Shown: one piece after another, positions 39,164 through 54,709 of the stretch | Layout: each line of letters opens with the position of its first letter | Position numbering within the stretch: the stretch's first letter is position 1 | DNA from: Anoplopoma fimbria | Lineage: Eukaryota > Chordata > Actinopteri > Perciformes > Anoplopomatidae | Assembly: GCF_027596085.1 (NCBI RefSeq) | Contig: NC_072467.1 | Coordinates: 3,789,861 to 3,853,860 of the forward strand | DNA: 64,000 nucleotides | Direction: 5' to 3' | Notes under the pieces: generated by a model | Database searches by the model: none | What the model was told of the DNA's origin: nothing | The model's input: the letters and a program-made list of their open reading frames with translations, nothing else | Made by a program: the position numbers and the translations under genes

Positions 39164-41183
39164 TATATATATATATATATATAACCACTTGAACTGAAGT
39201 TGCACTGTTTGGAGTATTTAAGGGGTAATTGCCTCTTTGTTCAAGCCTCACATATTGTTTTGTTAAAAAAAGGGAGTTTCGCGCCTATATATCTCACACC
39301 AGATGATGATGATTTCTTTATGTTACCCTAAGGCCAAAAAAACACTGATTTATCTCCTCACAAGTGTCAGAGATCTTGATTTGTGCCAGGCAGCCTGCAC
39401 GAGAACCATTTGATCTTATGCCAAACCGCCATTGTGAAGGTAGAGCACTGACATTATAATGGCGTCCCTGTCCCTGCTTTCAATTTCACACTCAATGACT
39501 TCCATGTGGAAGCTTAATTGGGGCATCATCGGGGGAGACTTTGAATCCGTATGTCTATGTGTGTGCATTTATAGGTCGGTGTGTGTGTGTGTGTCTGTGT
39601 GTGTGTGAGAGAGAGTGTGTAATATATACAGAGTTCCACTGTTTTACTGTCAGAGAATCTTCGCAAAGACACTTTTATAAGTTCTCCACCCTTACTGAGC
39701 ACACTTTGCATGCTCTTAAAAAAGCATCTGTATCTGAGTTTCTGTATCAAAAACAGAAAACCTCTATAAAGAAGTAAACATCTGGAAGTAAAAACAACAC
39801 AACAGCGTGGCGTTAAACTGTGGTTTCTGCACAGATTTTTAATAAATAACAAATAATATAAATATATTAACAAGAGAGCAGTGTTTACACTTTAGAATTG
39901 ATGTGTATGCGCGACACACTGTTAATAATACTCTTCTGTAGATAATTCTGCAGCAAAAATACTGTACGAAGGAAGTGAACCCTTTTCTAGATTTCCAGAG
40001 GGAGAGAAAAAAAGGAAGATATAGTCGACTTTAGTGCTGCTGCTTCTGTTTTCTTTGACTTTTTTGTAAATGATTATAAAGAGTTATGTGTCTTCAGCTT
40101 GTCTTTCATCTCAAGATGAGAGAAGTTATTAAAATGCTTGAGTTTGGACAGCAAAACATGCATCATTCCTCCTACTCTATTTTTACATTGTTCCAGTTGC
40201 GTGCTCTGAGTTTGACTGTTTGACCTGACAGGTTAAACCCAGCTCACAGACATCAAACACATCAACCTGAAGCTCTATCACTAAACACACATCAAAAGTC
40301 TCAGTTCTTTTCGGCTCCATCTGTCCTTTCATTCCTTCCCGTCACTCCCCAGGCCCAGAGGGAGTGTCAGCTCTTTGGGATAGGCAGTCAACAGACCATT
40401 TCCTTTTAAAGGTAATAATAAAATGCACCACTCTAAAGACAAGTGACTCCATGAAAAACTTTTTACAACATTGACATTCATTGATAGGGTCGACCAAATG
40501 TTTGCAGCTAATGTCAGCATTGTTGCAGCTTAGGGGTTTTGATATCAGCCCAAGAACAGCTCTCAAACAATAGAGATCTATAGTGCTTGGCAAGTCTAGC
40601 TCGGGGCCCCCTGAATCGTTCAAGCGCTGGTTCTCATTGACACCCCTGAAAGCATCAAACATCATTTTCTTTATACTGTACATCCAGTGATGGCTCGTAA
40701 AAGAGTTTCGCATGGTGGCTATGGTCAGGTTTTAACAGGGACACATTGTTAGAAATCGCAATCTTGATAACTGTGTGCCCAATGTTTTACTTTTACGGCT
40801 CCATTTTAAGAAAGCAGAACAGAAGGTTCTGTGCAGACAAAGTCCATATGGATAGCCAGGTGTTTCAAGGTATATACTGTAGCCAAGGCAAAAACCAAAC
40901 AGCTGTTTTTGATGTTGTTCAAGCTTTGATGAATAAACAGTGCAAAAGTGCAACGCACCACGCAAACTGTGCTGCAGATGCAAAGTTGGAAGGGAATAAC
41001 TTGTTTTGCTCAATCTCAGTTTTACATTTTAATTGTATAAAAAGCCTAAATATTCCCCCTCACTGGTGAATCCATCATTCAAATGCATCTTGGAAGGCCA
41101 CACCCATAGGAATTAAATATTGGAATTTTTGGAAAATACCTTTCTCTTTCTTGCCTTACTGTATTCAAAGGAAACAAAATTTG
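37728..41183. other. Gene-free stretch; candidate regulatory blocks at 38.98-39.53 kb
   Basis: A minus-strand frame at 40342-40713 (123 codons) and a plus frame at 40746-41069 have no recognised domain and are probably chance or repeat-derived. Confidence 0.45.
39129..39183. repeat. (TA)n microsatellite with one interruption
   Basis: 33 bp and 20 bp of TA separated by TCT. Confidence 0.95.
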
Positions 41184-41418
41184 CTTACCAGCCCACTAGT
41201 TAACACATTATATCTAAATTGATTACTCCATACAAAAATGGAAGTGTGTCTTCAGGATGTCACTGAACCCGGTCAGGTACTGTTCCTGCAGATAAGAACC
41301 CCTCTAATACCGTTGCTTTTAAAATTAGTGAGCTTTAGAGGTACGGTTAGGAGGCTCTTGCTACCTTTGAACTATCTGTTTCATCCATTTTATTCTTGTT
41401 TTTTTAAGCTAAGCTTAC
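41184..41418. repeat. Repeat B fragments in opposing orientation
   Basis: TTAACACATTATATCTAAAT with CCATACAAAAATGGAAGTG is a forward-orientation piece. About 60 bases later TGAGCTTTAGAGGTACGG, CTACCTTTGAACT and TTTTTTAAGCTAAGCTTA are reverse-orientation pieces. It is either two fragments or one rearranged copy. The open frame 41238-41639 covers it and is not a gene. Confidence 0.45.
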
Positions 41419-43559
41419 CCTTTCCTGGCTGTAGCCTTAAAATTAACCAACTTGTAAATGAGTGGTATCGCCCTTCTTTTCTAACTCTTGCCAAGAAATC
41501 AAATGTGTTTTCCAAAATGTTGAACTACTCCTGTGAGTCTAAGATGGCAGCACAAATAATACATGTTCATGTGACATTGTTGATGTTTTACTGGCTTTGG
41601 CACCTCCTTGAAAAAATTCAAGGGATACTTTATGGCTAGATAAGTTTAGACAAGATGGCTTTTAGGGCATGGACCCCATTAGTGTATGAAAAGGGTAAGT
41701 GTTCAACACTGTATTTTGGATGGTTGAATTGGCAGCATGTTCCAAACTTCGTCAAACATGTACAAGAACTGACGGTAATGGAGATGCTATGAAAACAATC
41801 TGCTCCATGACTTGGATTCTATCACACTAAAACACATAATGTACACACATTTGCAGTATAGTAAAGAGGTATGATGAAAGGAGGATGTGTCACATATGAT
41901 GATACGGTACATTAACCATAGCTACCAGCTATATCCATTAGAAGGGCCCGACAAAAACAGCTTAAAGAGAGGGACAGAAAGGCAGGCAGAGGATCGGAGT
42001 ACTTGAGAGCGAAGTTGTAAGCAGAAAGAGAGTGTGCATTTACAGACCTGCCCTGTTCTTTCATTCAGCCAATGTGTCAGTGGAACAGGTGTGGTGTATC
42101 AAGCTGCATATGAGTCAACATGAATGCTATGATAATTTCCAGTGTTTTCCTAAAAAATACAGCCGTGTTTCCCTGCATGTTCATGAGAGCATGCATCTGT
42201 GTGTTGTGTGCGCATGAACATGAAGGCAGGAAGCTAATCAAATGAAATACATTCCATATTAATGTGATTTATTACTGCTGTGTAGCCAAAATCGGATCTT
42301 GCAGACCGTCAGCAGAGGAATGAATCTATTTCGATTCTAACTAACGATACATGCCAAGGGCCCCAGGATGTGTTGCTTTCCTCTTTGCTGACAGACTGTG
42401 TTCTTTGATTCTGCCCTAAGGGATTGTGGGATTGAAAAAGTGTGCTTCAGTTTAAGTGTGAATGATGAATGTGAACACAGAATCTTGTTAGTAAAAAAAT
42501 GTGTAAGGGTAAGTAAGATATCAAGAAAGTAAGCATTAGATGACACAATCTTTGTGTCCTCATAAAAAATCATATGAGTTATAAAGTGGCCACGTCATAT
42601 GGTTCATTTTGAATATAATTGAATGGTCATACTTGAAATTTGCATACAGCAACAAATTTGAAACTTAAGAGTAGTACAGAAAAAAACAACTGAGAAAGCA
42701 ATGTGAAAGAGGCAACTCGAGAACACTTTTTTTTTTATCCATGTTTCTTCTATACCACAGTCAGAGTAATCTTACTCAGAGTATTGTCCTTAATTGGACT
42801 GAACCATGTTGTAACCAATGAAATAAGGGATCATACTAAATTCACAACCCATTTCAGTGAATCCAGCACTAAGCTGGCGGTTGCTGTGCCAACATAAATG
42901 TCTTATCCCATCGCCTTTACTATTTCACAAAGGTCATATCTCGTGTAGTGGCAATTCCCAAAGTCAGTGATTATTTGAGTCCTTGATATTACAATATGTT
43001 GGAAACAATGAATGCTTTGAACACACACTCACACATACACAAGCAGGTGACCTCACGCCAGTCTCTTCATGATTGATTACCAGCCTCAGGCTATCCCTAC
43101 GTCTGAACTTCCTGGATTTTAAGTCTTGCTTCCTGCGAGGATCGCTGCTTTTTGTGATGTGATTAACTCACCAGAGTGAGGTCATGATTCATGCTGGGGT
43201 CTTCAGACAGGTAGAGGTTAGACCAGAGATTAGAGACAGTTTCCCAGGTGGTCTGGCTTAGAGGGTGAGGAGGCTAAAAGGTGGGGTTGAGGGGTCTGGA
43301 GGAAAGCCACTGGTTATTTGTTGGGGTTTAAGGTTAAGGTCTGGTTTGAAGCCAGATGAATGGTAGGTTGGGCTTGAGAGGGCTATCCGTTTCCTTTATG
43401 GCAAAAGGGTTAGTAAAAATGTAGAGCTTTTCAGTTTATTAGTGTCTTAAATAAGATGGGAGGGTGCAACGTTTTAAACCTCCAGAGATTGTAAAACAGT
43501 TGAGAATCTTGGAGAAATATGATGGAACCGTCTGACATGGATGGAAACATGCTTATTTT

Positions 43560-43878
43560 CTTTTTTACTGAGAGTAAGAAAAAAATGAATAACACTCACA
43601 TATCGGTATGCCATATATATGAAGCTATGGCCAGGGGACAGCTAGCGTAACTTAGCATGAAGTCTGAATGCTCCTCTAAAGTTCTAGTTAACACAATATA
43701 TCTTCTTTGTTTAATCCATTATAAAACTAAAGTATAATAACTTTTAATCAGGCTAGCTATTTTATATTAAGCTATATATATTTACCAAATAGACATCCTG
43801 GTGGTATTGATTCTCTCAACTAACTCCCCAAAATAAATAAATAAAGTATGTTTCTTAAAATGTCAAACTATTCATTTG
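43560..43878 (+). repeat. Repeat B copy, forward orientation, decayed
   Basis: ATATGAAGCTATGGCCAGGG, GACAGCTAGCGTAACTTAGC, GTTAACACAATATATCTTCT, GTTTAATCCATTATAAAAC and finally TTCTTAAAATGTCAAACTAT show the same landmarks as the copy at 28.5 kb but inverted. Confidence 0.5.
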
Positions 43879-46800
43879 AGCCAAATATGTTTACAGATAT
43901 AAATATATTTAGGGTTGCCTCACTAATTAGCATTATGTGTCTTATTTCTGAATATCCTGAGAATCAATGAGAATAACAAAGCTTCCTTTTTTCAAATAAA
44001 CACACATTGCGTATATGTATCCACCATATGTAGCTTCCTCTACTCTGTCTGTCCATCTCTCTCTTGAAACCCAATGCCCCTATATGACCCTGTTTGCTAG
44101 CTAATTGAGTTCCTTCCGTTTATAACCATATGGTATTGGTTTTAGTTGCACTGCTCCAATCTAATGAGCAATCCCATGCGGAAAAAGATAAAACCCTTTA
44201 GATTTATAACCGGCTCCTTCTAGTGATTGTAAGGAATGACCTCTGTGATTTAAAAAGGTTACATTTCAGTGCAAGCTAGCACAAACTGAGCTAATGGCCA
44301 TTACCGCAAATGAATAGCAGATAAAAAAGGTTTCATTTTACAAATTTCATCACCCCTTTCTCTCCTCTCTCTTTATTGCCCATTTTTCTTGTTATAAGTG
44401 TCAAAGTCAGACAGCTTAGTTATTAATGCCCAGACTCCAAGTGCTACCGATACTCAACCAGACTTCAGTTACAGCAATTTATTCATGCATTAGGATTTTA
44501 ATATGATTACCAAACAAGCAGCAAGCAACGTCCAAAGATTTGCCATGTTGCATTAATAAACAAAGGACTACAGTGGCTGTAATTCAGTTTGATTCCATAT
44601 CTCGTGTTGCATGTTAGCATTGCTGAAGCTTGTTCAGGTTTATTCACACCATATCTTTTCTATGTGCTTCCACACAGTATTCCATATGTATTCACGCAGT
44701 CAGCCGTTAGAGATTATTGTTGCATGACACAATTAGGTATTACCGGCCTGTGACAGTGTTAAAGAGGGAGGTGCGCTAACTTGGAGCAATGGAGTACATG
44801 TTGCCGGAGAGTGAAATTCCTCATTTAAAACACTGAGCTGCTACTTTTATCGGCCCCATATGCAGCCACACACACAGAGACGCAAAGGCAACAAGTTGCT
44901 TCCTGTGTCAGCACCAACACCCTACAGGTTAATAAGCATCACAGTGGATGGAAAACCTGCCATGACTTCTAACATATATCCCTGGCTTGTCGGAGTGCCA
45001 CTTTCACTTCACAGTGAGTCATTGTACCGATCACTCCTCATTTCCTCTGCAGTGAAGGCTTGGGCTGTGTGGTAGCAGCCAGAGTGCAGTATCCAGAAGC
45101 CTGACACAGCAATCATTATGGTCTAATGGAGGTGAAGGTGTTTTTATGGCCAAGTCTGGCCCATTCAGCCACTCAGGTGCCACACAAGTTTCTCTCTGGG
45201 GGCCTTATTACAAATGTCCTCAGACAAATACTTACTGATACACGCTAACACGTGCACACACACCTGGATTTACTCATGTCTCGCACCTCGCTGAGATCCT
45301 GGGGTTTTGCACCCTTCCACATGGAACTTTGTTATGTGTCTCCATCATGGGTCCCATCGAAACCACTGTAAGTGGCATTGCTTTTATTGAAACTCCTAAC
45401 TGCTGCAAATTGTTTCCAATTAGTCTAAATTGGTCTATTAAATCTTAGGTTTATAGTGGAATTCAGTGACTTAGTGAGTCACCTCTGCATGTATTGTGAC
45501 CATATTAGTATTGAACTTCTTGGTAACGATGCTGAGGTTCCACAATTATCAGATTGTTTTGGTAATTGGGTGCTTAACTGCTCTTAATTGTTCTCAATGG
45601 TTCGAAATACTGTTATAGAGTGAGTTGTGGCTTCCGACAGGCCAGCCAGCACCAGACAGCAACACTGAGCGTTCCCCAAAGTGAAGCAGAGATTAAATAC
45701 ACACCTGAGGTAAGACTTTTGGGATATGAAGGTCACGCTTCGCTGGCACGCACATTATCGTCAATACGTTCCTCTGAGACCTAATGAAAGTCATGTAAAT
45801 GCATTCAATTGTTATAATGAATAGGTGCAGAAATACAAGGCCAATAATAACTGGCTGAATGGGGGAGTCAGTGGTGCGGTTAAGAAGATTAGAAATAACA
45901 GCAGAGTTGATGCTGCATCAGTAATTCTATCATATTGTCCGACATTGGGTATGCTGGTTTGTCTTTTCAAACTTCCAGTGAAGGGATGGGAGGGGGAACT
46001 TTGGTTCTTGATAATGTTTAATAGAATCACAGAGGTTCTGGTATTTGTTGACAGGGTAGAAAAGGTCATTGGCATGCTGATGGTTTTCAAACCTGACTGT
46101 TTACAGTACTTCAGTAAGGGCAGTGAGGTTATCGTAGAATCCACCACCCTTTCTATTTTGTACTTTTCCTCCTCCGTTTGCCCCTCTCTCTTGCTCTCCG
46201 AGCTCGTGCTCTTTATGCTTGAGTGACCACAATTACAAGCTGAAGCCAGCACAGGATGCGGCAGTGATTTAAAATGATTCATTTAGGGAATGCAGAGAGC
46301 TGACACACTGAAACACATACTCCCACTGCAGACCAGCATCCCACCCACATACACTAAAAAAGACAAAATGTAGAGCTGCACTAATACTGTAAATATCCCG
46401 AGCAGGTATGAATTGAGTACACTCACATATTTTCCAAAGAACCATGTTAAAAATTCTGTCCTTTTAGTTCCTAGTAGTGTGGTTTATATATATTTTTTCC
46501 AGGGCTATCACACATAAGCATACTGCATTTGCTCACAGACCTAAAAACACAGTTTAATCCAGCCTGTCAAATCTTAACTCCATCTTTGAAGGCGACCTGT
46601 CTCAATGTTTGTAAATGTGGGACCACCTCAGGGGACAAGCTCCCCCCCCCTCTGACTGAGTAAACTATGATGTTTGATAAGCTTTTGAGAATGCTGCAGT
46701 GAATTCAGCCAAGTTGGGCCACAGGCATTGCTGTGTCTCTATCTGCAGTCCTCTCTCTCCCCTTGAGCTTTCTCTATCTATCCTACCCATACTATGTGAT

Positions 46801-48580
46801 GGCCTGAAGGCATGGATATGAATCACAAGTCAACAATGTAGCTGTAAAAAAAGGCGGAGATGGAGAGAGCTGCAACAGGAAGGTGAATAAGAGAGAGAGA
46901 GAATGAGCTAAGAAAATCCTGCACCGTCCCCACTGGCACACAACAATTATGCCTTCTGACAGGAAGTGGTGTACACATGCCTCCTGTCTCCATTTCCTTT
47001 CCCTGCTCCCAACATCTGACCCTCTCTGATGACAACACAAATTGAAACCCCTACATGGCCAGAGAGTAACATAATGGCGTCAAGCCTTTTCACTGACAGC
47101 TTTCTATTTTGCTTTTGTGTTGTTTCTTTATATTCTGATTTGTATGATTCATGCTGCGATACATCACAAAAAAACCACATACTTGATACTTGTTTGTTAT
47201 TCTTTTCAGTGTTTACTTGACAGAACAGGTGAAATGAGTTGTGAGATGTAGATACAGTTTAAATTCATTGGCTCATCTTTGTTCAACACTTAGCAGGGAA
47301 GGATAATAAGGTCAGGAACTGAGAACCTCCCGTGTTTGAACCATTACCGTACATTTTGGATTTATTTTCAACAGTTGGAACAGCTGATCGAGGGAGGAGA
47401 GGTCTCCCTGATAAAAAGACACATAACACAGCTGTGCTGGATCACACAGACACACACACACAACAATGGCAAACTATAAGGGAGGATGTTGTTAAATGTG
47501 TTTTGTTCAAAGACTCAAAGACCATCTGAGGCTGTATGTCAGCCTCCTCCCCCGAAGGTCTAATTTACACTCTATCCTTCCATCAGTCTCTCTTTCTGTC
47601 TTCTTCTTCTCCTAAGAAGTGCTATTGACTTATCGGATGAGATCCACAGATGTTTATTTCACAAGAGAGGAATGTGGATGCCCATCAAGATCTCAGACAG
47701 ACGTCAGCTAAATGATTTAGTCTGAATACTGCTGCCCCCCCCCCTAAAATGGACATAATTACAGATTTTACATGAAGGAAAGTAGTAGAGGCAGTGTTCG
47801 GGTTAAAAAGAAAAGATCCACTCTAGAACATGAATCTCAAGCTGACATTTCTGGTATGACCATTTCTGCTCATGATATTTCTTAGGTAAACATTGCAAGA
47901 TAAGAGTCATCCATTTCCTCGGAAAGACACTCCCTCTTTCATAATCGGGATACTTTCCTCCGCTCTCAATCGCAGAAAAAATAAATGCTGAAGAGAAAGT
48001 GATTTGCAGCTCTTCATTTGGAAACATTTCAGACTACCTGAGTGAAACATTTGCGGTTTCCCTTTTGTAATTTCTTGCACAGAATAATTTCAGATACAGA
48101 AACAGCATGCTTTTTCAACAATTCACAGTGGAATGCCTAAGCTATGTTTACTCTTCCTGCATGGGGTATGGCATTTTTGTCCTTTAGTGTTTAGTTTCTT
48201 TTTTATCTCTTTTTCTTTTTCTCTTTCAAACAACATACTTCTTGGTGTCTCATACTTTCCCGATCCTTCTCTTCTCCCTGCTTCTGTACATCTCACCTGT
48301 TTCCACTTTCAGGTCTCTTCACCCCTACTGTAGAGCCTATTTCTCTCTTAGCCACAAAGCTGTGCGTTCCTGCTGAAAATAAATAAATAGCTCCACGCTC
48401 AGACACTTGACAATCACTTACAAACTCAAAATATAAATAAACAAAATGGAGAAAGAGGAAAACTAGGAATCTGTGCTCACTCTCTACCTCTCTGGTTGTA
48501 TGTTTTTGCTACAGTTGCAGTCTAATGGGCCTACGTGTTTAGTGTTTACCTTTGGCTGTATGGCTTGGTGAATTTTCAAA
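43879..48580. other. Gene-free stretch with overlapping antisense frames at 45.8-46.3 kb
   Basis: The longest frames of the window (156 codons minus, 133 codons plus) overlap here. Neither has a recognisable domain. The rest shows no repeat family I know; 44.1-44.85 kb is rich in TAAT cores. Confidence 0.45.
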
Positions 48581-51842
<3,262 letters not shown>

Positions 51843-52000
51843 GGGCTGCCAGTGCCCTAGGGGGTTAAGATATTGACCATGAACTGCAACGCCGCCAGTT
51901 TGAATCCCACTGCGGAACTTTGTTACCCTTTGTTACCCATGCATAATATTGTGATCTAAGGGTTAAAAGGGGACTCTAAGGCATAACAACTATCCCCAAA
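51843..52000 (+). mobile_element. tRNA-derived SINE, decayed
   Basis: GGGTTAAG, GACCATGAACTGCAAC and CAGTTTGAATCCCACTGCGG at about 51895-51914 match the pol III B-box region (GGTTTGAATCC) and the following body of common acanthomorph tRNA-SINEs. It is followed by an AT-dinucleotide tract (52003-52039), which may have grown from the element's tail. Confidence 0.6.

Positions 52001-52002
<2 letters not shown>

Positions 52003-52039
<37 letters not shown>
52003..52039. repeat. (AT)n microsatellite
   Basis: About 18 AT units immediately after the tRNA-SINE. Confidence 0.93.
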
Positions 52040-52044
<5 letters not shown>

Positions 52045-53274
52045 ATATGGACATTTTGAGAAATAGCAACTACGCATACTGTACTTTGCTAATTGTTTAA
52101 CATGCATCTGGAGCTTGTGAAATGTATTCCTGTTTATCAGGCTAAAACCTCCCTCCCCCCCTTTGGCCTATATCCCAGACTGAAACTGGTCACGTTTTTG
52201 CTTTTTTTGTGTGTGGAAAATTGGTCCTTGTGATGATAAATGGTACGGGGGTAAAGACACACACACACAAACAGACACACAGTACATAGCACAACTCTCA
52301 GGAGGGATGGGGCAGGGATGAGATGGACAGCATTTCGTGCTTTACACAATTTATGTCATCAATACTACTCATCACTAATGGTTTAACTTGTACATGTGTG
52401 TGTGTGTGTGTGGGATTGGGAGTTGTCCTGAGGAAGTGCACACCCTGACACTGAACCTCCCTACAGGCAGGGAGGATAACTGTTTTAACCTGTTAACCTT
52501 TAACCTAATCCTCTTAGGTGACTGGGACCCGGTCGCATCTGCAAAAGGTACACACCCAGAGCTGGAGCAACAGTGAGTTAATTACCACCAAAGTGCAACA
52601 ACAAGCTTAGTCCATCTCACTTTATGAGTGACACTGAAACTCTTTATTTTCAATCCAACATTACAGCTCTCATCTGAAATGAATTTGACCTCTGTGTATA
52701 CTTGGCTCTGACCCTTCTATGTCTGCTGAGGGAGAAAAAAAAAGTTGTGTGGATTTGGACTGACTCATGTCTGTGTGTACATCTATGAGAGTGCCAAAGA
52801 AATCAATGTTTACTTGAAAATCAACCAGGGGTTTGGGACTGCACGCTTTCGTCTATAAGACACGTGGCCAAGGCATCCCACCCAGCAGGATCTGCTGCCT
52901 AAGCCCAAATACAGCTGCTCTTTCCTCTCACCAGCCATGAGGGAAACCTTGAGGAGCCAAAGCCAGGTGCAGAAAGATGATGGATACGCATACGCCTTGA
53001 CTGGACGTGAATGTTGACGTATTTAAACTTCACAATTATGAGATTATCTCAGTAGCATGACTCATGTTTTCATGAGTCACAACTACAAAATAAGTCATGC
53101 AAGGCCCTTTGTCTTTCCGCCCTACAACATTCTTATATGCGTATACTTATTAGACCGCCACTCAAATCAATTAGCTAATGTATCTTAAGATATCCATTAT
53201 AAAGAGCTATAACCTGCAATTAATGGCTTTACAATGCTTCTTGGATCAGTTATATGGCATTAGTACAACTTTTG

Positions 53275-53446
53275 GGGTTGCCAGTTTGTGGAAATTCCTC
53301 CAGCATGACACTTTATTTGCCCTTTTTGATCAAAAGCACAGTCCTTCAGTAGACGGTATTGGGTTGCCAGTTTGTGGAAATTCCTCCAGCATGACACTTT
53401 ATTTGCCCTTTTTGATCAAAAGCACAGTCCTTCAGTCGACGGTATT
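53275..53446. repeat. 86-bp tandem duplication, two copies
   Basis: Copy 1 is 53275-53360 and copy 2 is 53361-53446, both beginning GGGTTGCCAGTTTG. I see one substitution (CAGTAGAC versus CAGTCGAC). The near identity points to a recent duplication. It lies about 0.5 kb upstream of the candidate first exon. An open frame runs through it because 86 is not a multiple of 3 and no stop happens to occur; I do not regard it as coding. Confidence 0.9.
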
Positions 53447-53513
53447 GGGCTGCAGAGCATCTGGACTCCACTGTACTGTAAAAGCTTACATGCATATCTT
53501 CATAAAATATCCA

Positions 53514-53520
53514 TATAAAA
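53514..53520 (+). promoter_or_regulatory. Possible TATA box
   Basis: TATAAAA lies about 30 bases before a plausible start near 53545, upstream of the CAG-rich and (CA)n/(GA)n stretch that leads into exon 1. In an AT-rich genome this motif is common by chance, so it is weak support. Confidence 0.2.
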
Positions 53521-53599
53521 CTACTTTTGCTCTCATTTCTAAAATATGAGGATAGTCCTCCAGGCAGCGGTGCAGATGCTGAGGGCCCCTCCCCTTCTG

Positions 53600-53624
53600 C
53601 AGCAACAGCAGCAGCAGCAGCAGC
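53600..53624. repeat. Short CAG trinucleotide run
   Basis: GCAGCAACAGCAGCAGCAG then more CAG units, followed by CGTAATT. It lies upstream of the candidate first exon. An open frame reads Gln repeats but has no supporting context. Confidence 0.85.
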
Positions 53625-53686
53625 GTAATTGGGAGTTTACAGTCTGTCTTTCCTGGGGCGAACTGCCACAGAGTAACCAGCCATCC

Positions 53687-53690
<4 letters not shown>

Positions 53691-53733
<43 letters not shown>
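53691..53733. repeat. (CA)14-(GA)7 compound microsatellite
   Basis: CA run to 53718, then GA units to about 53733, at the 5' border of the candidate first exon. Confidence 0.92.
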
Positions 53734-53739
53734 TGCAAC

Positions 53740-53941
53740 AAGAGTTCAAGAGTCTGCGTTTGACTACAATTAAGGGGAGTTGAAACATTTCGGGGGAGGT
53801 ATCGGTTTATTCATCCACTTCTCTTTTGGTCGTGTATACTTTCTGTTACTTTTCACGGTGCTTCAGGCAATTAAGGAGAGTGACGCCGCCGTGCACAGCG
53901 TGGGCATGTGCTGCGTGTGAGACCCGGATTTGACCGCACAG
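53740..53941 (+). other. Probable non-coding first exon of the semaphorin-like gene
   Basis: The 3' end is well supported: CCGCACAG|GTAAGA puts the donor at 53942-53943. The 5' end is not defined by sequence; transcription could start anywhere from about 53545 to 53800. The last 90 bases are GC- and CpG-richer than the surroundings (GACGCCGCCGTGCACAGCG), as expected near a transcription start. The link to the coding exon at 61172 is inferred from strand, donor/acceptor quality, and the absence of other good exons between them. The alternative is a first exon of an unrelated transcript. Confidence 0.45.
53906..53920 (+). other. Short upstream ORF (5 codons including stop)
   Basis: ATG TGC TGC GTG TGA lies 21 bases before the exon 1 donor. 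If the first exon is transcribed as drawn, this minimal upstream ORF would precede the main start codon and could dampen translation. It has no evidence beyond the sequence. Confidence 0.3.
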
Positions 53942-54339
53942 GTAAGATGAGAGAGGTAGAACTCTTGAGATATTGTTTTTAAGTTTAGGATATTTACAGC
54001 AGCTTATTGTCTTTTTCCCCCATCTGTTGCATCGTAGTAATTCACTTGCAAGTGTAACGTCTGTTGTCCAGATGATATCACTGTTTTTGACACACTAGGC
54101 TCCAGTCATTGGATTTGTATGCTGTTGTAGACATGTTTCCACTACATTTACACATCTTGCTTCACCGTTGATATCCAATCTTTCATGTTTTGAAACTCGA
54201 TATTTTCCACCTTTTCTCCAACTTTAAGTTTTTTTGCAGAACAGCTTACCAAAATGTCCTAAACTGAACCCTTCAAAACCCAGGGTTTTATGCATGTTAA
54301 TATAGTTTTTTTTTTTCTGTCTGTAAATATTATATTTCA

Positions 54340-54551
54340 GTTATTGTGTTTTTCTACTGTTTTTATTGCTTATTTATAATACTTGTTTTTTTATTTTATT
54401 TTTATTTTTTTATTTTCATTTTTATTTTTATCTTGTCTTTCTTTACTATGTCTCTTGTGTGCACTTTAACTCTATGCTGCTGTAAGCCTGCAAATTTCCC
54501 CGCTGCGGGACTAATAAAGGATTATCTTATCTTATCTTATCTTATCTTATG
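54340..54551 (+). mobile_element. LINE 3' tail with (CTTAT)n terminus
   Basis: A T-rich stretch leads to AATTTCCCCGCTGCGGGACT, AATAAAGG and a (CTTAT)n tail at about 54521-54550. This arrangement is the recognisable 3' end of a common fish CR1/L2-type LINE, which ends in short tandem units rather than poly-A. Only the 5'-truncated 3' end is present, as is usual for such insertions. No reverse transcriptase is left. Confidence 0.6.
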
Positions 54552-54709
54552 TGTTTGTCAACTTTTAGGAATTCCAAACAGCTTTGTTTAAAGCATGGTG
54601 ACAACGAACCTTTCGCATAATACAAGGGATTTTTAGATCATTTTATGCTCCTATGAATATTTCTTTGTCAAACTGTAAGAAAAAGGCACACTAGGCGCAC
54701 TTAAACAGC

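Noticed and set aside
40342..40713. 123-codon minus frame with a Cys-rich end
   Set aside because: No family recognised; may be repeat-derived. Not enough support to call a gene.
45630..45715. Exon-like 69-base open stretch between TTCCGACAG and GAG|GTAAGA
   Set aside because: The donor is good and one frame is open, but the acceptor lacks a pyrimidine tract, the peptide is unrecognised and no partner exon was found.
52920..53020. ATG frame after a CTCTCACCAG acceptor-like site (26 codons)
   Set aside because: Too short, no family, no donor; probably chance.
53546..53773. Plus frame with Gln repeat (CAG run)
   Set aside because: The glutamine run is a trinucleotide microsatellite. The frame runs on into the CA/GA microsatellite and has no recognisable domain.
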